From Rhodanobacter soli (GTDB lineage: Bacteria; Pseudomonadota; Gammaproteobacteria; Xanthomonadales; Rhodanobacteraceae): 64,000 nucleotides of DNA. The notes under the pieces were generated by a model that worked only from the letters and a program-made list of their open reading frames with translations, was not told the origin of the DNA and made no database searches. The stretch spans positions 1,736,001 to 1,800,000 of the forward strand of contig NZ_JBEPSD010000001.1 of assembly GCF_040548735.1 (NCBI RefSeq), given 5' to 3'. The position numbers were made by a program, and so were the translations under genes. Of the stretch, positions 17,101 through 25,403 are shown in pieces. Position 1 is the first letter of the stretch; every line of letters begins with the position of its first letter.

Positions 17101-18640
17101 GGCAACAAAGGTGCTCTCCGGCATAGTCGACGTTGGCCTAGCCGGCACACTGGATGCTGCGCCCGGTGTAGCGGGAACTCTTTCCAATGCTGGCACGGTG
17201 GCTGTTCACGGTGGAAATTCGACAGCGGGCAACTATTCGCAATCGTCCACTGGCACATTGGCCGTCAGCCTGGGCAGCAAGCTCGATGTAACCGGCACCG
17301 CCACCCTCAGCGGGGGAACGCTGGAGGTGACCGGCGCCGACAGTGGCTATGTAAGCAACACTCACACTGACGTACTTACGGCAGCCGGCGGCGTCACCGG
17401 TACCTTCGACCAGTTGGTCAAGGGCGCCGGCGTGGTGTTCACCGCCACCACCATCAACTACGACGCCAACAGCGTGTGGCTGGACACCACCGGCCTCAAC
17501 GTGACCACGGCGGCCGCGGGCCAGGGCGTGAGCTACACCCCTGCCTCCTTCGGCAGCGCACAGCGCGTGCAAGGCGCCTTCGAGCAGCTGGACGACAAGA
17601 TCGCAGCCGGCAATCTCACCGATGTGTCGGGTGACTTCCTGCATGCCGCCGGCCAGTTCCAGCAGTCGCCTACCCTGCTGGCCGCGCAGGCCTCGCTGCA
17701 AAGCCTGTCCGGCGGGTTGCACGCCGCCAGCGCGGCGCTGACCTTCCAGGCCATCGATGCGTCCAGCCGCGCGTTGTCGGATCGCTTCGACAACCTGCTC
17801 GACAAGGGCACCGGCTTCGGCATGTGGATGCGCAACCTCAGCATCGGTGGCGACATGGCGCGCGCCGGCTTCGATGGCGTCGGCTTCCAGTTGAACGGCT
17901 GGCTGGTCGGCAGCGACCGCCAGATCGGCCATTCCGGCGTGGCCGGCTACGCGTTTGGCCAGAGCCGGGGCCAGCAGCGGCTGAACCAGAGCTTCGACCA
18001 CGACAACAGCCGCAGCACCGAAGGCATGATGTACGCGGGCTGGCTCAACGGAAACTGGTACACGCAGGGTCGCGTCGGCTTCGGCCATTTCGAGCAGGAT
18101 GTCAGTCGGCAGATCCTGCTGGGCGACAGCGTGCAAGGCGTGCGGACCCAGTACAACGGCAACTACAACGTGGCCTACGGCGAGAGCGGGCTGCACTTCG
18201 GCCGTGGCGACAGCCACGTCACGCCATTCGTCAACGTGCAGTACGCGCGCATCGATCGCGGCGGCTTCGCCGAACAGGGCGCCGGCGGCTTTGGCCTGCG
18301 CAGCAACGCGCAGACGCTGGATCGCTGGCAGGCGGGCCTCGGCGTGCGCGCTGGCCGTCACTGGAACCTGGACGGCGGTCGCGCCGTGGGCTTCAGCGCG
18401 CGTGCGCAGTGGCAGCGCACCCTGGCCTCGCATGGCGACGTGTTCAACGCCAGCTTTGTTGGTCTGGAGCAATGGCAGCCGCTGGTCGGCATCGGCCTGT
18501 CGCGCTACAGCGGCCTGCTCGGTGTCGGGCTGGATGCAACACTGTCGGCGCATACGACGCTGAAGTTCGGCTACGACTACGAGATGGGCCAACGCGACAA
18601 GGCGCAGATGCTGTCGGCGCGCCTGAACGTGGCTTTCTAA
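14189..18640 (+). CDS. type V autotransporter adhesin with tandem PATR repeats and a lipobox
   Basis: Outer-membrane autotransporter, 1483 residues. Start MENLQG at 14189 follows GGGGGA at a good distance. The N-terminus ends in LGLSGC (C37) followed by a Gly run and a Pro/Thr linker, so it reads as a lipoprotein signal. Residues 89-526 are six nearly identical 68-residue units plus a partial seventh, each with LTGANTYTGGTT, the passenger-associated transport repeat. Residues about 530-1080 are a looser hemagglutinin-like beta-helix with a rare Cys pair (C847, C853) and lower GC than its surroundings. Residues about 1205-1483 are the translocator barrel (from GFGMWMRN), ending in the terminal Phe of LNVAF. 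The gene is monocistronic. Likely an adhesin or biofilm protein; the ligand is unknown. Confidence 0.92.
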   Translation: MENLQGMGVPIHGIGGGWLKPHAIAFAVTLALGLSGCGGGGGANVRPTSPTPPPAGSTGFTGGEIVVGSNDLTVLSDDIGDSIDLIKGGTGTLMLTGTNTYTGGTTINQGVLRIGNGGTTGSITGNVTNNALLVFNRSDNVTFNGIVSGKGSLEQAGTGALILTGTNTYTGDTTISAGTLQIGNGGTAGSITGNVIDNGSLVFNRSDNVTFNGIVSGAGSLMQAGTGSLILTGANTYTGGTTINRGTLQLGNGGTSGSVIGNVTNNGSLVFNRSDDVTFSGIVSGTGSLEQAGRGTLILTGANTYTGGTTISRGTLQLGNGGTSGSVIGNVTNNGSLVFNRSDDVTFSGIVSGGGSLGQAGAGSLILTGANTYTGGTTISQGTLQLGNGGTTGSITGNVIDNGSLVFNRSDNVTFNGIVSGSGSLVQAGAGSLILTGANTYTGDTTISQGTLQLGNGGTAGSITGNVIDNGSLVFNRSDNVTFNGVVSGSGSLEQAGQGILILSGVNTYTGGTTVQGGTLELVSDGAVGTGSLTVDNSTGKNATLTVNSGVSLGNHVLLNNGATLDNAGAIVDKLDSAPVESQAGAATVLNHDGGSIAGGAVGLLLHDGAIVRNGAGSTISGTSDGVVVSGGDTITVSNDGGSITSSQGTGLFLAGSSITVTNRLGGLIEGGGTGIHLFSSGTVVNESGGIISGNGLYGFALRLTQGGNVVNDGAIIKANGGGTGLDFYIGQGSVINTNGAIIESSGMAINMYSDGTVTNSHGSTISGSSGVVMEHGGSVTNQGNSAISASGPFGAVGISGNPGVVNNLDGSTITGTSIAISLQYGGVVNNGLGSTIEANGTQSGDCSNFGTCAIFVAKDIYDPGAGLDHSLNLVNTGNIIGNVQLHPDAANHVTLTAGGSIQGDLLMGTNAQSTLTLDGDSVQPELYSNGVTGLTIFAGTLMKEGAGTWLIDSNDFSSVVQTHINGGRLQATKVLSGIVDVGLAGTLDAAPGVAGTLSNAGTVAVHGGNSTAGNYSQSSTGTLAVSLGSKLDVTGTATLSGGTLEVTGADSGYVSNTHTDVLTAAGGVTGTFDQLVKGAGVVFTATTINYDANSVWLDTTGLNVTTAAAGQGVSYTPASFGSAQRVQGAFEQLDDKIAAGNLTDVSGDFLHAAGQFQQSPTLLAAQASLQSLSGGLHAASAALTFQAIDASSRALSDRFDNLLDKGTGFGMWMRNLSIGGDMARAGFDGVGFQLNGWLVGSDRQIGHSGVAGYAFGQSRGQQRLNQSFDHDNSRSTEGMMYAGWLNGNWYTQGRVGFGHFEQDVSRQILLGDSVQGVRTQYNGNYNVAYGESGLHFGRGDSHVTPFVNVQYARIDRGGFAEQGAGGFGLRSNAQTLDRWQAGLGVRAGRHWNLDGGRAVGFSARAQWQRTLASHGDVFNASFVGLEQWQPLVGIGLSRYSGLLGVGLDATLSAHTTLKFGYDYEMGQRDKAQMLSARLNVAF
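14453..15766 (+). repeat. six tandem 204-bp repeats plus a partial seventh inside the autotransporter
   Basis: Units start at 14453, 14657, 14861, 15065, 15269 and 15473, with a partial unit from 15677. Each encodes 68 residues. Units 3 and 4 share a long identical block of more than 100 bases, and units 5 and 6 differ at only about three bases, so copies arose recently by unequal exchange or conversion. The length keeps frame, so copy number can change without breaking the gene. Confidence 0.95.
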
Positions 18641-18670
18641 GCCCACCGTCGTCGTCGTGGATACAAAGGA

Positions 18671-18701
18671 CGGAGGTAGTTGTCTCGTGCAACTACCTCC
18701 G
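18671..18701. terminator. bidirectional terminator between autotransporter and RND pump
   Basis: A perfect 12-bp stem, CGGAGGTAGTTG (18671-18682) with its complement at 18690-18701, and a 7-base loop, between two converging genes. Confidence 0.75.
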
Positions 18702-18728
18702 CCTCTTCCATTCACACCAGCCGCATCG

Positions 18729-21700
18729 CTACGCGGCCTGAGGCTTGCCGAGCTCCTTGAGCCGCTTCTTCTCGGCCCGACGCTCGCGGCGCGCGGCCTT
18801 GCGGATCTTGCGGTCGTAATTCCACAGGTAGATCGCCGGCGTGCTGAGCAGGGTCAGCAGCTGTGACACCAGCAGGCCGCCGACGATGGCGATGCCCAGC
18901 GGCTGGCGCATTTCCGAGCCGATGCCGAAGCCGATCGCCAGTGGCAGCGCCGCGCCCATCGCGACCAGCGTGGTCATGGTGATCGGGCGGAAGCGCACCA
19001 GCGCGGCTTCGCGGATCGCCTCGGGCGCGGACAATCCTCGCTCGCGTTCGGCGACCAAGGCGAAGTCGACCATCAGGATCGCGTTCTTCTTGACGATGCC
19101 GATCAGCATCAGGATCGCGATGATCGCCATCATCGAGATCTGCGTCTGGGTCACCAGCATCGCCAGGAACGCGCCGGCGCCGGCCGCCGGCAAGGTGGAC
19201 AGGATGGTCAGCGGATGGCCGAGGCTTTCGTACAGGATGCCCAGCACGATGTACATCGCCAGGATCGAGCCGAGCAGCAGCACCATGCCGTTGGACTGGG
19301 CCTGCTTCAGGCGCTGGTTGGCGCCGGTGAAATCCACCCGCATGCCGGCCGGCAGCTTGGCCGCATAGGCGGCCTGCTCGACCAGCTTCACGCCGACATC
19401 CTGGGTGACGTCCTTGGCCAGGTTGTAGCTGATCGTGGCGGCTTCCAGCTGGTTGTGGTGGCGCACGCGCAGCGGGCTGATGTCCGGCTCGATCGTCGCC
19501 AGCGCGGACAGCGGGATCATCCGGCCCTGCTCGTTGCGCACGCGCACGTTCAACAGCGACTCCGGGCTCACGCTCTGCGCCGCGCCGGTGCTGAGCACCA
19601 CCGAGTACTGGTTGATGTCGGAATAGATCTGCGACACCTGGCGCTGGCCGAACGCGTTGTACAGCGCCGAGTCGATCGTGCCGATGCCCACGTGCAGACG
19701 CCCGGCCGCCTCGCGGTCGATCTTCAGCAGCTGCTGCTTGCCGACCTGGTCGAAGTTGCTGCCGACGTCGCGGAATTCCTTGATGGTGCGCAGCTGCCGC
19801 ACCATCTTCAGCGCCCACGGCTGCAGGTCGTCGCCGTTGGTGCTGATCAGCTGGAACTCGTACTGGCCACCGCCGTCGCCGCTGCCGCCGCCACCGAGGA
19901 ACTGCGCGGCGCTGACCGAGACCTTCACGCCGGGCATCTTGTCGTACTGCTTCGACAGGCGCTCGACCACCTGCTTGATGCCTTCGTCGCGCTGGCCCGG
20001 CCCACTGCCATGCGGCTTCAGGTCGACGAACATCTGCGCACTGTTGCCCACCGCGCCACCGCCGCCGCCATCGCGGCCGAGCATGGTCAGCTGGTCGAGC
20101 ACGGCCGGATCGGCCTGCATGATCTTCGCCACGGCCAGCGTGCGCTCGGTCATCTGCGCCGGGGAGATGTTGGCGTCGGCATTGATGTCGACCTGCAGCT
20201 GGCCGGTGTCCTCGTCCGGCATGAAGGTGCCGCCGGCGGTCTTGGCCACCGCGAAGCCGAGCGCGAAGGTCAGGATGAGCAGGGTCAGCGGCTGCCAGCG
20301 CATGATCCGGCGATGGTGCATCGCCCAGTCCAGCGCACGCGCGTAGATGCGCAGCAGGTTGCGGTCGAAATTCTCCACCGCCCGCTCGATCCGCCCGGGC
20401 GGCTTGCTGCGCTCCGGCTCGTGGGTCAGCAGGTAGGCGCACAGCGCCGGCGTCAGCGTCAGCGAGACCAGCGCGGAGATCACCACCGCCGCGGTCAGGG
20501 TCACCGAAAACTCGCGCAGCAGCATCACCAGCATGTTGTTGCCGAACAGCAGCGGCGCGAACACCGCCACCAGCGACAAGGTGATCGAGATCACCGTGAA
20601 GCCGATCTCGCGCACGCCGGCGAGCGCTGCCTGCATCGGCGGCTCGCCGCGCTCCATGTGGCGCACGATGTTCTCGATCACCACGATCGCGTCGTCCACC
20701 ACGAAGCCGATGCACAGCACCAGCGCCACCAGCGACAGCGTGTTGAGCGTGTAGCCGAGCGTCCACATCACCACGAACGCGCCGGCCAGCGACAGCGGTA
20801 CGCTCAGCGTGGCGATCAGGGTCGGGCGCAGCCGGCGCAGGAACACCAGCATCACCAGCACCACCATCACGATCGAGATCAACAGCGCCACCTGCACCTC
20901 GTGCAGCGCGGACTTGGTGGTCTGGGTGAGGTCGAACACCGGCGTCATCGTCACGTTTTGCGGCAGCGAGGCGCGCAGTTGCGGCAGCCTGGCGCGGATC
21001 GCCTCCACCGTGGCCACCGCGTTCGCCTCCGGCCGCTTGCTGATCTGCAGGCCGACCGCGCGCGCGTCGTTGAACCAGGCCGCCTGGTACTCGTCCTGCT
21101 GGCCGCCGTAGACCCGCGCCACGTCGGACAGCCGCACCGGGGTGCCGTTCTTCACCGAGATCAGCAGGCGCGCGAACTCGGCCGGCGTCTGCAGGCCGTC
21201 GCTGGCGCTCACCGTCATCTGCGTGCGGCCGTTGCTCAGCGTGCCCTGCGGTGAGGTGACGTTGGCCGCGCGCAGCGCGTTGGCCACGTCGTTGGTGGTG
21301 AGGCCCTTCGCCGCCAGCGCGTTGTTGTCCAGCTCGATCCGCACCGCATGCGGCGTGCCGCCGAACACCTGCACCTGCGCCACGCCGTCGATCTGCGCCA
21401 CGGCGGGCTTCAGCATGGTGTCGGCGAGGTCGAACAGCTGGTCCTGCGGCAGGCCGGTCGAAGTCAGCGTGAGGAACAGGATCGGGATCTGCGCGGTGTC
21501 GAACTTGAAGTACTGCGGCGGCGACGGCATGCCGCTGGGCAAGTCGACCGCAGCCGCATTGATCGCCGCCTGCACGTCGCGCGCGGCGCTGTCGGCGGTG
21601 CGGTCGAAGGTGAAGCGCACCATCACCGAAGCCTGGCCCTCGCTGGCGTTGCCGTACATCTCGTCGACTCCGGGAATGCGCCCCAGGTGCCGTTCCAGCG

Positions 21701-21896
21701 GCGCCAGCACGGTGTTCGCCATGGTCTGCGCACTGGCGCCGGGCTGGCTGGCCACCACGTAGACGCCGGGAAAATCCAGCGACGGCAGCGCGGCCACGCC
21801 GAGCAGCAGGTACGCCCACAGCCCGGCCAGCATCAGGCCGAGCGCGAGCAGCGAGGTGCCGACCGGGCGGCGGATGAGCGGGGCGAAGATGTTCAT
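18729..21896 (-). CDS. RND-family efflux permease (MdtB/MdtC type), second of a tandem pair
   Basis: Large inner-membrane proton-driven pump, about 1055 residues, the normal RND length. The N-terminus MNIFAPLIRRPVGTSLLALG opens the first membrane helix. Residues about 330-500 carry the central helices, including LVLCIGFVVDDAIVVIENIVRHME, with the proton-relay Asp pair in VVDDA. The start at 21896 (ATG, GGAAG upstream) is preferred over a GTG 15 bases earlier because the paralogue begins at the same point. It is about 60-70% similar in reading to the upstream RND gene, from which it is split by 160 bases. The pair resembles MdtBC, which work as a heteromer, but no membrane fusion protein gene lies here. 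Gly/Gln-rich insert near residue 660 (GGGGSGDGGGQ) is unusual. Confidence 0.93.
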   Translation of the reverse strand: MNIFAPLIRRPVGTSLLALGLMLAGLWAYLLLGVAALPSLDFPGVYVVASQPGASAQTMANTVLAPLERHLGRIPGVDEMYGNASEGQASVMVRFTFDRTADSAARDVQAAINAAAVDLPSGMPSPPQYFKFDTAQIPILFLTLTSTGLPQDQLFDLADTMLKPAVAQIDGVAQVQVFGGTPHAVRIELDNNALAAKGLTTNDVANALRAANVTSPQGTLSNGRTQMTVSASDGLQTPAEFARLLISVKNGTPVRLSDVARVYGGQQDEYQAAWFNDARAVGLQISKRPEANAVATVEAIRARLPQLRASLPQNVTMTPVFDLTQTTKSALHEVQVALLISIVMVVLVMLVFLRRLRPTLIATLSVPLSLAGAFVVMWTLGYTLNTLSLVALVLCIGFVVDDAIVVIENIVRHMERGEPPMQAALAGVREIGFTVISITLSLVAVFAPLLFGNNMLVMLLREFSVTLTAAVVISALVSLTLTPALCAYLLTHEPERSKPPGRIERAVENFDRNLLRIYARALDWAMHHRRIMRWQPLTLLILTFALGFAVAKTAGGTFMPDEDTGQLQVDINADANISPAQMTERTLAVAKIMQADPAVLDQLTMLGRDGGGGGAVGNSAQMFVDLKPHGSGPGQRDEGIKQVVERLSKQYDKMPGVKVSVSAAQFLGGGGSGDGGGQYEFQLISTNGDDLQPWALKMVRQLRTIKEFRDVGSNFDQVGKQQLLKIDREAAGRLHVGIGTIDSALYNAFGQRQVSQIYSDINQYSVVLSTGAAQSVSPESLLNVRVRNEQGRMIPLSALATIEPDISPLRVRHHNQLEAATISYNLAKDVTQDVGVKLVEQAAYAAKLPAGMRVDFTGANQRLKQAQSNGMVLLLGSILAMYIVLGILYESLGHPLTILSTLPAAGAGAFLAMLVTQTQISMMAIIAILMLIGIVKKNAILMVDFALVAERERGLSAPEAIREAALVRFRPITMTTLVAMGAALPLAIGFGIGSEMRQPLGIAIVGGLLVSQLLTLLSTPAIYLWNYDRKIRKAARRERRAEKKRLKELGKPQAA

Positions 21897-21962
21897 GGTG
21901 CTTCCGTCCACCGGTGCGGACGCAGACTGCAGCAGCGCAGGGATGGCGAGGATAGGGCAAGA

Positions 21963-22023
21963 GTTCCGTTCATGCCCACTTTATGCCCTTTGGCACGTCC
22001 CGACGTATGTGCCTGAAGTCCAC
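21963..22023 (-). repeat. duplicated leader block upstream of the second RND gene
   Basis: This 61-base block is roughly 80% alike to 25294-25355, upstream of the first RND gene; the 19 bases GTATGTGCCTGAAGTCCAC (22005-22023, plus-strand reading) are identical. Both blocks sit at the same distance class from their gene, so the duplication that made the RND pair included the leader, or the block is a kept operator. Confidence 0.75.
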
Positions 22024-22056
22024 ACCCTGCCGGAAGACAGGGGGTGGCCGCCGCGA

Positions 22057-25000
22057 CTATTTCGGCAAGGCCGGCATCTGCTGCTGCAGTATCCGCTGGC
22101 GTTTGATCTCGGCCCGCAGCTGACGCCGCGCGGCCTTGCGCTGGCGGTGGTCGTGCTGCCACAGGTAGATCGCCGGCGTGCTCAGCAAGGTCAGCAGCTG
22201 CGACACGAACAGGCCGCCGAGGATGGCGATGCCGAGCGGTTGGCGCATCTCCGAACCGTAGCCGAAGCCGATCGCCAGCGGCAGCGCCGCGCCCATCGCG
22301 ACCAGGGTGGTCATGGTGATCGGGCGGAAGCGCACCAGCGCCGCCTCGCGGATCGCCTGCGGTGGCGGCATGCCGCGGTCGCGTTCGGCGACCAGGGCGA
22401 AGTCGACCATCAGGATCGCGTTCTTCTTGACGATGCCGATCAGCATCAGGATCGCGATCACCGACATCAGGGTCAGCTGGGTATGCGTGACCAGCATCGC
22501 CAGGAACGCGCCCATGCCGGCGGCCGGCAGGGTGGAAAGGATGGTCAGCGGGTGGATCAGGCTCTCGTACAGGATGCCCAGCACTACGTACATCACCAGG
22601 ATCACCGCCAGCAGCATGACCAGCGCGTTGTTCAGCGCATCGACCAGGTTCTTGTTGTCGCCGGAATACTTCTTCTGCACGCCGGGCGGCAGCTGCGCGG
22701 CGAACATCGCCTGGTCGACCAGCTTCAGGCCATCCGCCTGGGTGATGCCCTTGGCCAGGTTGTAGTTGATCGCGGCCGATTCGAGCTGGTCGTCGTGGTT
22801 GACGGTGGCCGGTGCGATGTGCGGCTGGATCCTTGCCAGCGCGGACAGCGGGATCATCTGCCCCTGCGAATTGCGCACATAGGTATTGAGCAGGGTGGCC
22901 GGGCTCAGTGACTCGGCGCTGCTGGCGGTGATCACCACGTGGTACTGGTTGATGTCCGAGTAGATGGTGGAGACCGGCGTCTGGCTGAACGCGTTCGCCA
23001 GCGCCGTGTCCACCTGGGCCAGGCTCACGTGCAGCCGCGCGGCGGCGCTGCGGTCCACCTGCAGCATCTGCTGCTTGCCGATGCTGTCGAAGCTGGTGCT
23101 GACGTTGCGGAACTGCTTCATGCCGCGCATCACCCGCGCCAGCTTCAGGGTGGGCTGCTGCAGCGGCGTGCCGTCCAGGCTGCTGAGCTGGAACGCATAT
23201 TGCCCCTTGCCGCCGCCACCGCCGCCACCACCGCCGATGAACTGGTTGACGCTGAGCGACACGTCCAGGTCCGGCACGTTCTTGAAATACTTGTCCAGCC
23301 GGTCGACCACCGCCTGCGCCGCGACGTGGCGGTCGCCGGGCCGGTCGCCAAGCGGCCTCAGGTCGACGAACAGGCTGGACTGGTTGCCGACCGCGCCGCC
23401 CGCGTTGTTGCCGCCGAGGAAGGTGGAGACGTCGCGCACCGCCGGATCGGCCTGGACCTTCGCCGCCACCTCCTGCGTGCGCCTGGCCAGCAGGGTGGGC
23501 GAGATGTTGGCGTCGGCGGTGATGCTCACCTGCAGCAGGCCGGTGTCCTCCTTCGGCATCAGGCCACCGCCGGCGGTCATCACCACCACGACCGCCAGGC
23601 CGATGGTGAGCGCCAGCAGGATCAGCGGCTGCCAGCGCATGATCCGGCGATGGTGCATCGCCCAGTCCAGCGCGCGCTCGTAGATGCGCAGCATGCCGTT
23701 GTCGAAACGCTCGGCCAGGCGCTCCAGCCGCCCCGGCGTGCGCGAGCCCGCGGGTTCGTGCGCCAGCCAGGCGCCGCACAGCGCCGGGGTGAGCGTCAGC
23801 GAGACCAGCGCCGAGATCACGATGGTGGCGATCAGGGTCACCGAGAACTCGCGCATCAGCATGGTGAACATGTTGTTGCCGAACACCATCGGCCCGAACA
23901 CCGCGATCAGCGACAGCGTGATCGAGATCACCGTGAAGCCGATCTCGCGCACGCCATGCAGCGCGGCCTGCAGCGGCGGCTCGCCGCGCTCCATGTGGCG
24001 CACGATGTTCTCGATCACCACGATCGCGTCGTCCACCACGAAACCCACGCACAGCACCAGCGCCACCAGCGAGAAGATGTTGAGGGTGAAGCCGAGCATC
24101 CACATCGCCACGAACGCGCCGGCCAGCGACAGCGGCACGCTGAACATCGCGATCACGGTGGGCCGCAGCCGGCGCAGGAACACCAGCATCACCAACGCCA
24201 CCATCACGATGCCCATCAGCAGCGCCACCTCCACCTCGTGCAGCGCCGACAGGGTGGTCGGGGTGAAGTCGAAGATCGGAGTGATCGTCGCGTCGGCCGG
24301 AAGCAGCCCGCGCAGTTCGGGCAAGCGCGCACGGATCGCCATCACGGTGGCCACCGCGTTGGCCTCCGGCCGCTTGTTGATCTGCATCACCACCGCGCGC
24401 TGGCCGTTGAACCACGCCGCGGCGTACTTGTCTTCCTGGCCGCTGCTGATCGTGGCCACGTCGGCCAGCCGCACCGGTACGCCGTTGTGGCTGGCGACCA
24501 CCAGCGCGGCGAAATCCTGCGCCGTGTGCAGCGCGTCGTTGGCGCTCACCGTCATGCGCGTGACGCCGTTGCTGAGCGTGCCCTGTGGCGAGGTGACGTT
24601 GGCGGCGCGCAGCGCATTCGCCACGTCGTTGGCGGTGATGCCCATGCCCACCAGCGCGCTGGTGTTCAGCACGATGCGTACCGCATGCGGCGTGCCGCCG
24701 CTCACCTGCACCTGGGCCACGCCGGGGATCTGCGCCACCGCCGGCTTCAGCAAGGTGTCGGTGAGGTCGTACAGCCGGTCCGGCGGCAGACTGGCGGAGG
24801 TCAGCGAGACCAGCAGCACCGGGATCTGCGAGGTGTCGAACTTGAAGTATCCGGGCGGCGGCAGGCCGGTCGGCAGGTCCGGCGCCGCCGCGTTGATCGC
24901 CGCCTGCACGTCGCGCGCGGCCTTGTCGGCACTGCGGTCCATGTTGAACAGGACCTGGATCTGCGCGCCGCCCTCGCTGGCGCTGGAGGACATCTGCCGC

Positions 25001-25230
25001 ACCCCGGGGATGCGCCCGAGATGGCGTTCCAGCGGCGCCACCACGGTCGAGGCCATGGTCTGCGCACTGGCGCCGGGCATCTGCGCAAACACCGCCACGC
25101 CGGGGAACTCGATCGACGGAAACGCCGCCACGCCGAGCAGCAGATACGACCACAGCCCGGCCAGCATCAGCCCGAGCGCAAGCAATGAGGTGCCAACGGG
25201 CCGGCGGACCAGCGGTGCGAAGATGTTCAA
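22057..25230 (-). CDS. RND-family efflux permease (MdtB/MdtC type), first of a tandem pair, TTG start
   Basis: Proton-driven inner-membrane pump, about 1057 residues. The start is set at TTG 25230 (then NIFAPLVRRPVGTSLLALG) because GGGAGG lies four bases upstream and the paralogue starts at the same residue; an ATG at 25254 would add eight residues without a ribosome site. The core keeps LVLCVGFVVDDAIVVIENIVRHME with the Asp pair of the proton relay. A run of Gly residues near 660 (IGGGGGGGGGKG) matches the insert in the paralogue. It lies 173 bases after btuB on the same strand. It probably forms a heteromeric pump with the next gene; an adaptor must come from elsewhere in the genome. Confidence 0.92.
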   Translation of the reverse strand: MNIFAPLVRRPVGTSLLALGLMLAGLWSYLLLGVAAFPSIEFPGVAVFAQMPGASAQTMASTVVAPLERHLGRIPGVRQMSSSASEGGAQIQVLFNMDRSADKAARDVQAAINAAAPDLPTGLPPPGYFKFDTSQIPVLLVSLTSASLPPDRLYDLTDTLLKPAVAQIPGVAQVQVSGGTPHAVRIVLNTSALVGMGITANDVANALRAANVTSPQGTLSNGVTRMTVSANDALHTAQDFAALVVASHNGVPVRLADVATISSGQEDKYAAAWFNGQRAVVMQINKRPEANAVATVMAIRARLPELRGLLPADATITPIFDFTPTTLSALHEVEVALLMGIVMVALVMLVFLRRLRPTVIAMFSVPLSLAGAFVAMWMLGFTLNIFSLVALVLCVGFVVDDAIVVIENIVRHMERGEPPLQAALHGVREIGFTVISITLSLIAVFGPMVFGNNMFTMLMREFSVTLIATIVISALVSLTLTPALCGAWLAHEPAGSRTPGRLERLAERFDNGMLRIYERALDWAMHHRRIMRWQPLILLALTIGLAVVVVMTAGGGLMPKEDTGLLQVSITADANISPTLLARRTQEVAAKVQADPAVRDVSTFLGGNNAGGAVGNQSSLFVDLRPLGDRPGDRHVAAQAVVDRLDKYFKNVPDLDVSLSVNQFIGGGGGGGGGKGQYAFQLSSLDGTPLQQPTLKLARVMRGMKQFRNVSTSFDSIGKQQMLQVDRSAAARLHVSLAQVDTALANAFSQTPVSTIYSDINQYHVVITASSAESLSPATLLNTYVRNSQGQMIPLSALARIQPHIAPATVNHDDQLESAAINYNLAKGITQADGLKLVDQAMFAAQLPPGVQKKYSGDNKNLVDALNNALVMLLAVILVMYVVLGILYESLIHPLTILSTLPAAGMGAFLAMLVTHTQLTLMSVIAILMLIGIVKKNAILMVDFALVAERDRGMPPPQAIREAALVRFRPITMTTLVAMGAALPLAIGFGYGSEMRQPLGIAILGGLFVSQLLTLLSTPAIYLWQHDHRQRKAARRQLRAEIKRQRILQQQMPALPK

Positions 25231-25293
25231 GCGGCCTCCCTGGTGCGCAAGCATGGCGGGAGCGCCGGGGGCGCGGCCAGGGACGTTGCGGGT

Positions 25294-25355
25294 GTTCCAT
25301 TCATGCCGACGTTATGCCAGTTGTCGCAGTCCTTGTGTATGTGCCTGAAGTCCAC
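25294..25355 (-). repeat. duplicated leader block upstream of the first RND gene
   Basis: Partner of 21963-22023: the same GTATGTGCCTGAAGTCCAC (25337-25355) and ATTCATGCC...TTATGCC pattern. It lies 64-125 bases before the TTG start, where a promoter or operator is expected. Confidence 0.75.
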
Positions 25356-25357
25356 CC

Positions 25358-25391
25358 GCATGCAGAAACCCGCTGTCGGGCTCCTGCATGC
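25358..25391 (-). terminator. hairpin after btuB, possible terminator
   Basis: GCATGCAG (25358-25365) pairs with CTGCATGC (25384-25391), and inside it CCCG (25369-25372) pairs with CGGG (25377-25380). It lies 13 bases after the btuB stop on the minus strand. No T run follows, so it may end transcription weakly or only mark the boundary to the RND genes. Confidence 0.5.
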
Positions 25392-25403
25392 ACGGCATCG
25401 GGA

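Noticed and set aside
19215..21254. Long plus-strand open frame opposite the second RND gene
   Set aside because: It is rich in His/Arg/Gln and has no motif; GC-rich codons of the real gene keep the reverse frame open. Same for 22939-25188 and many other mirror frames.
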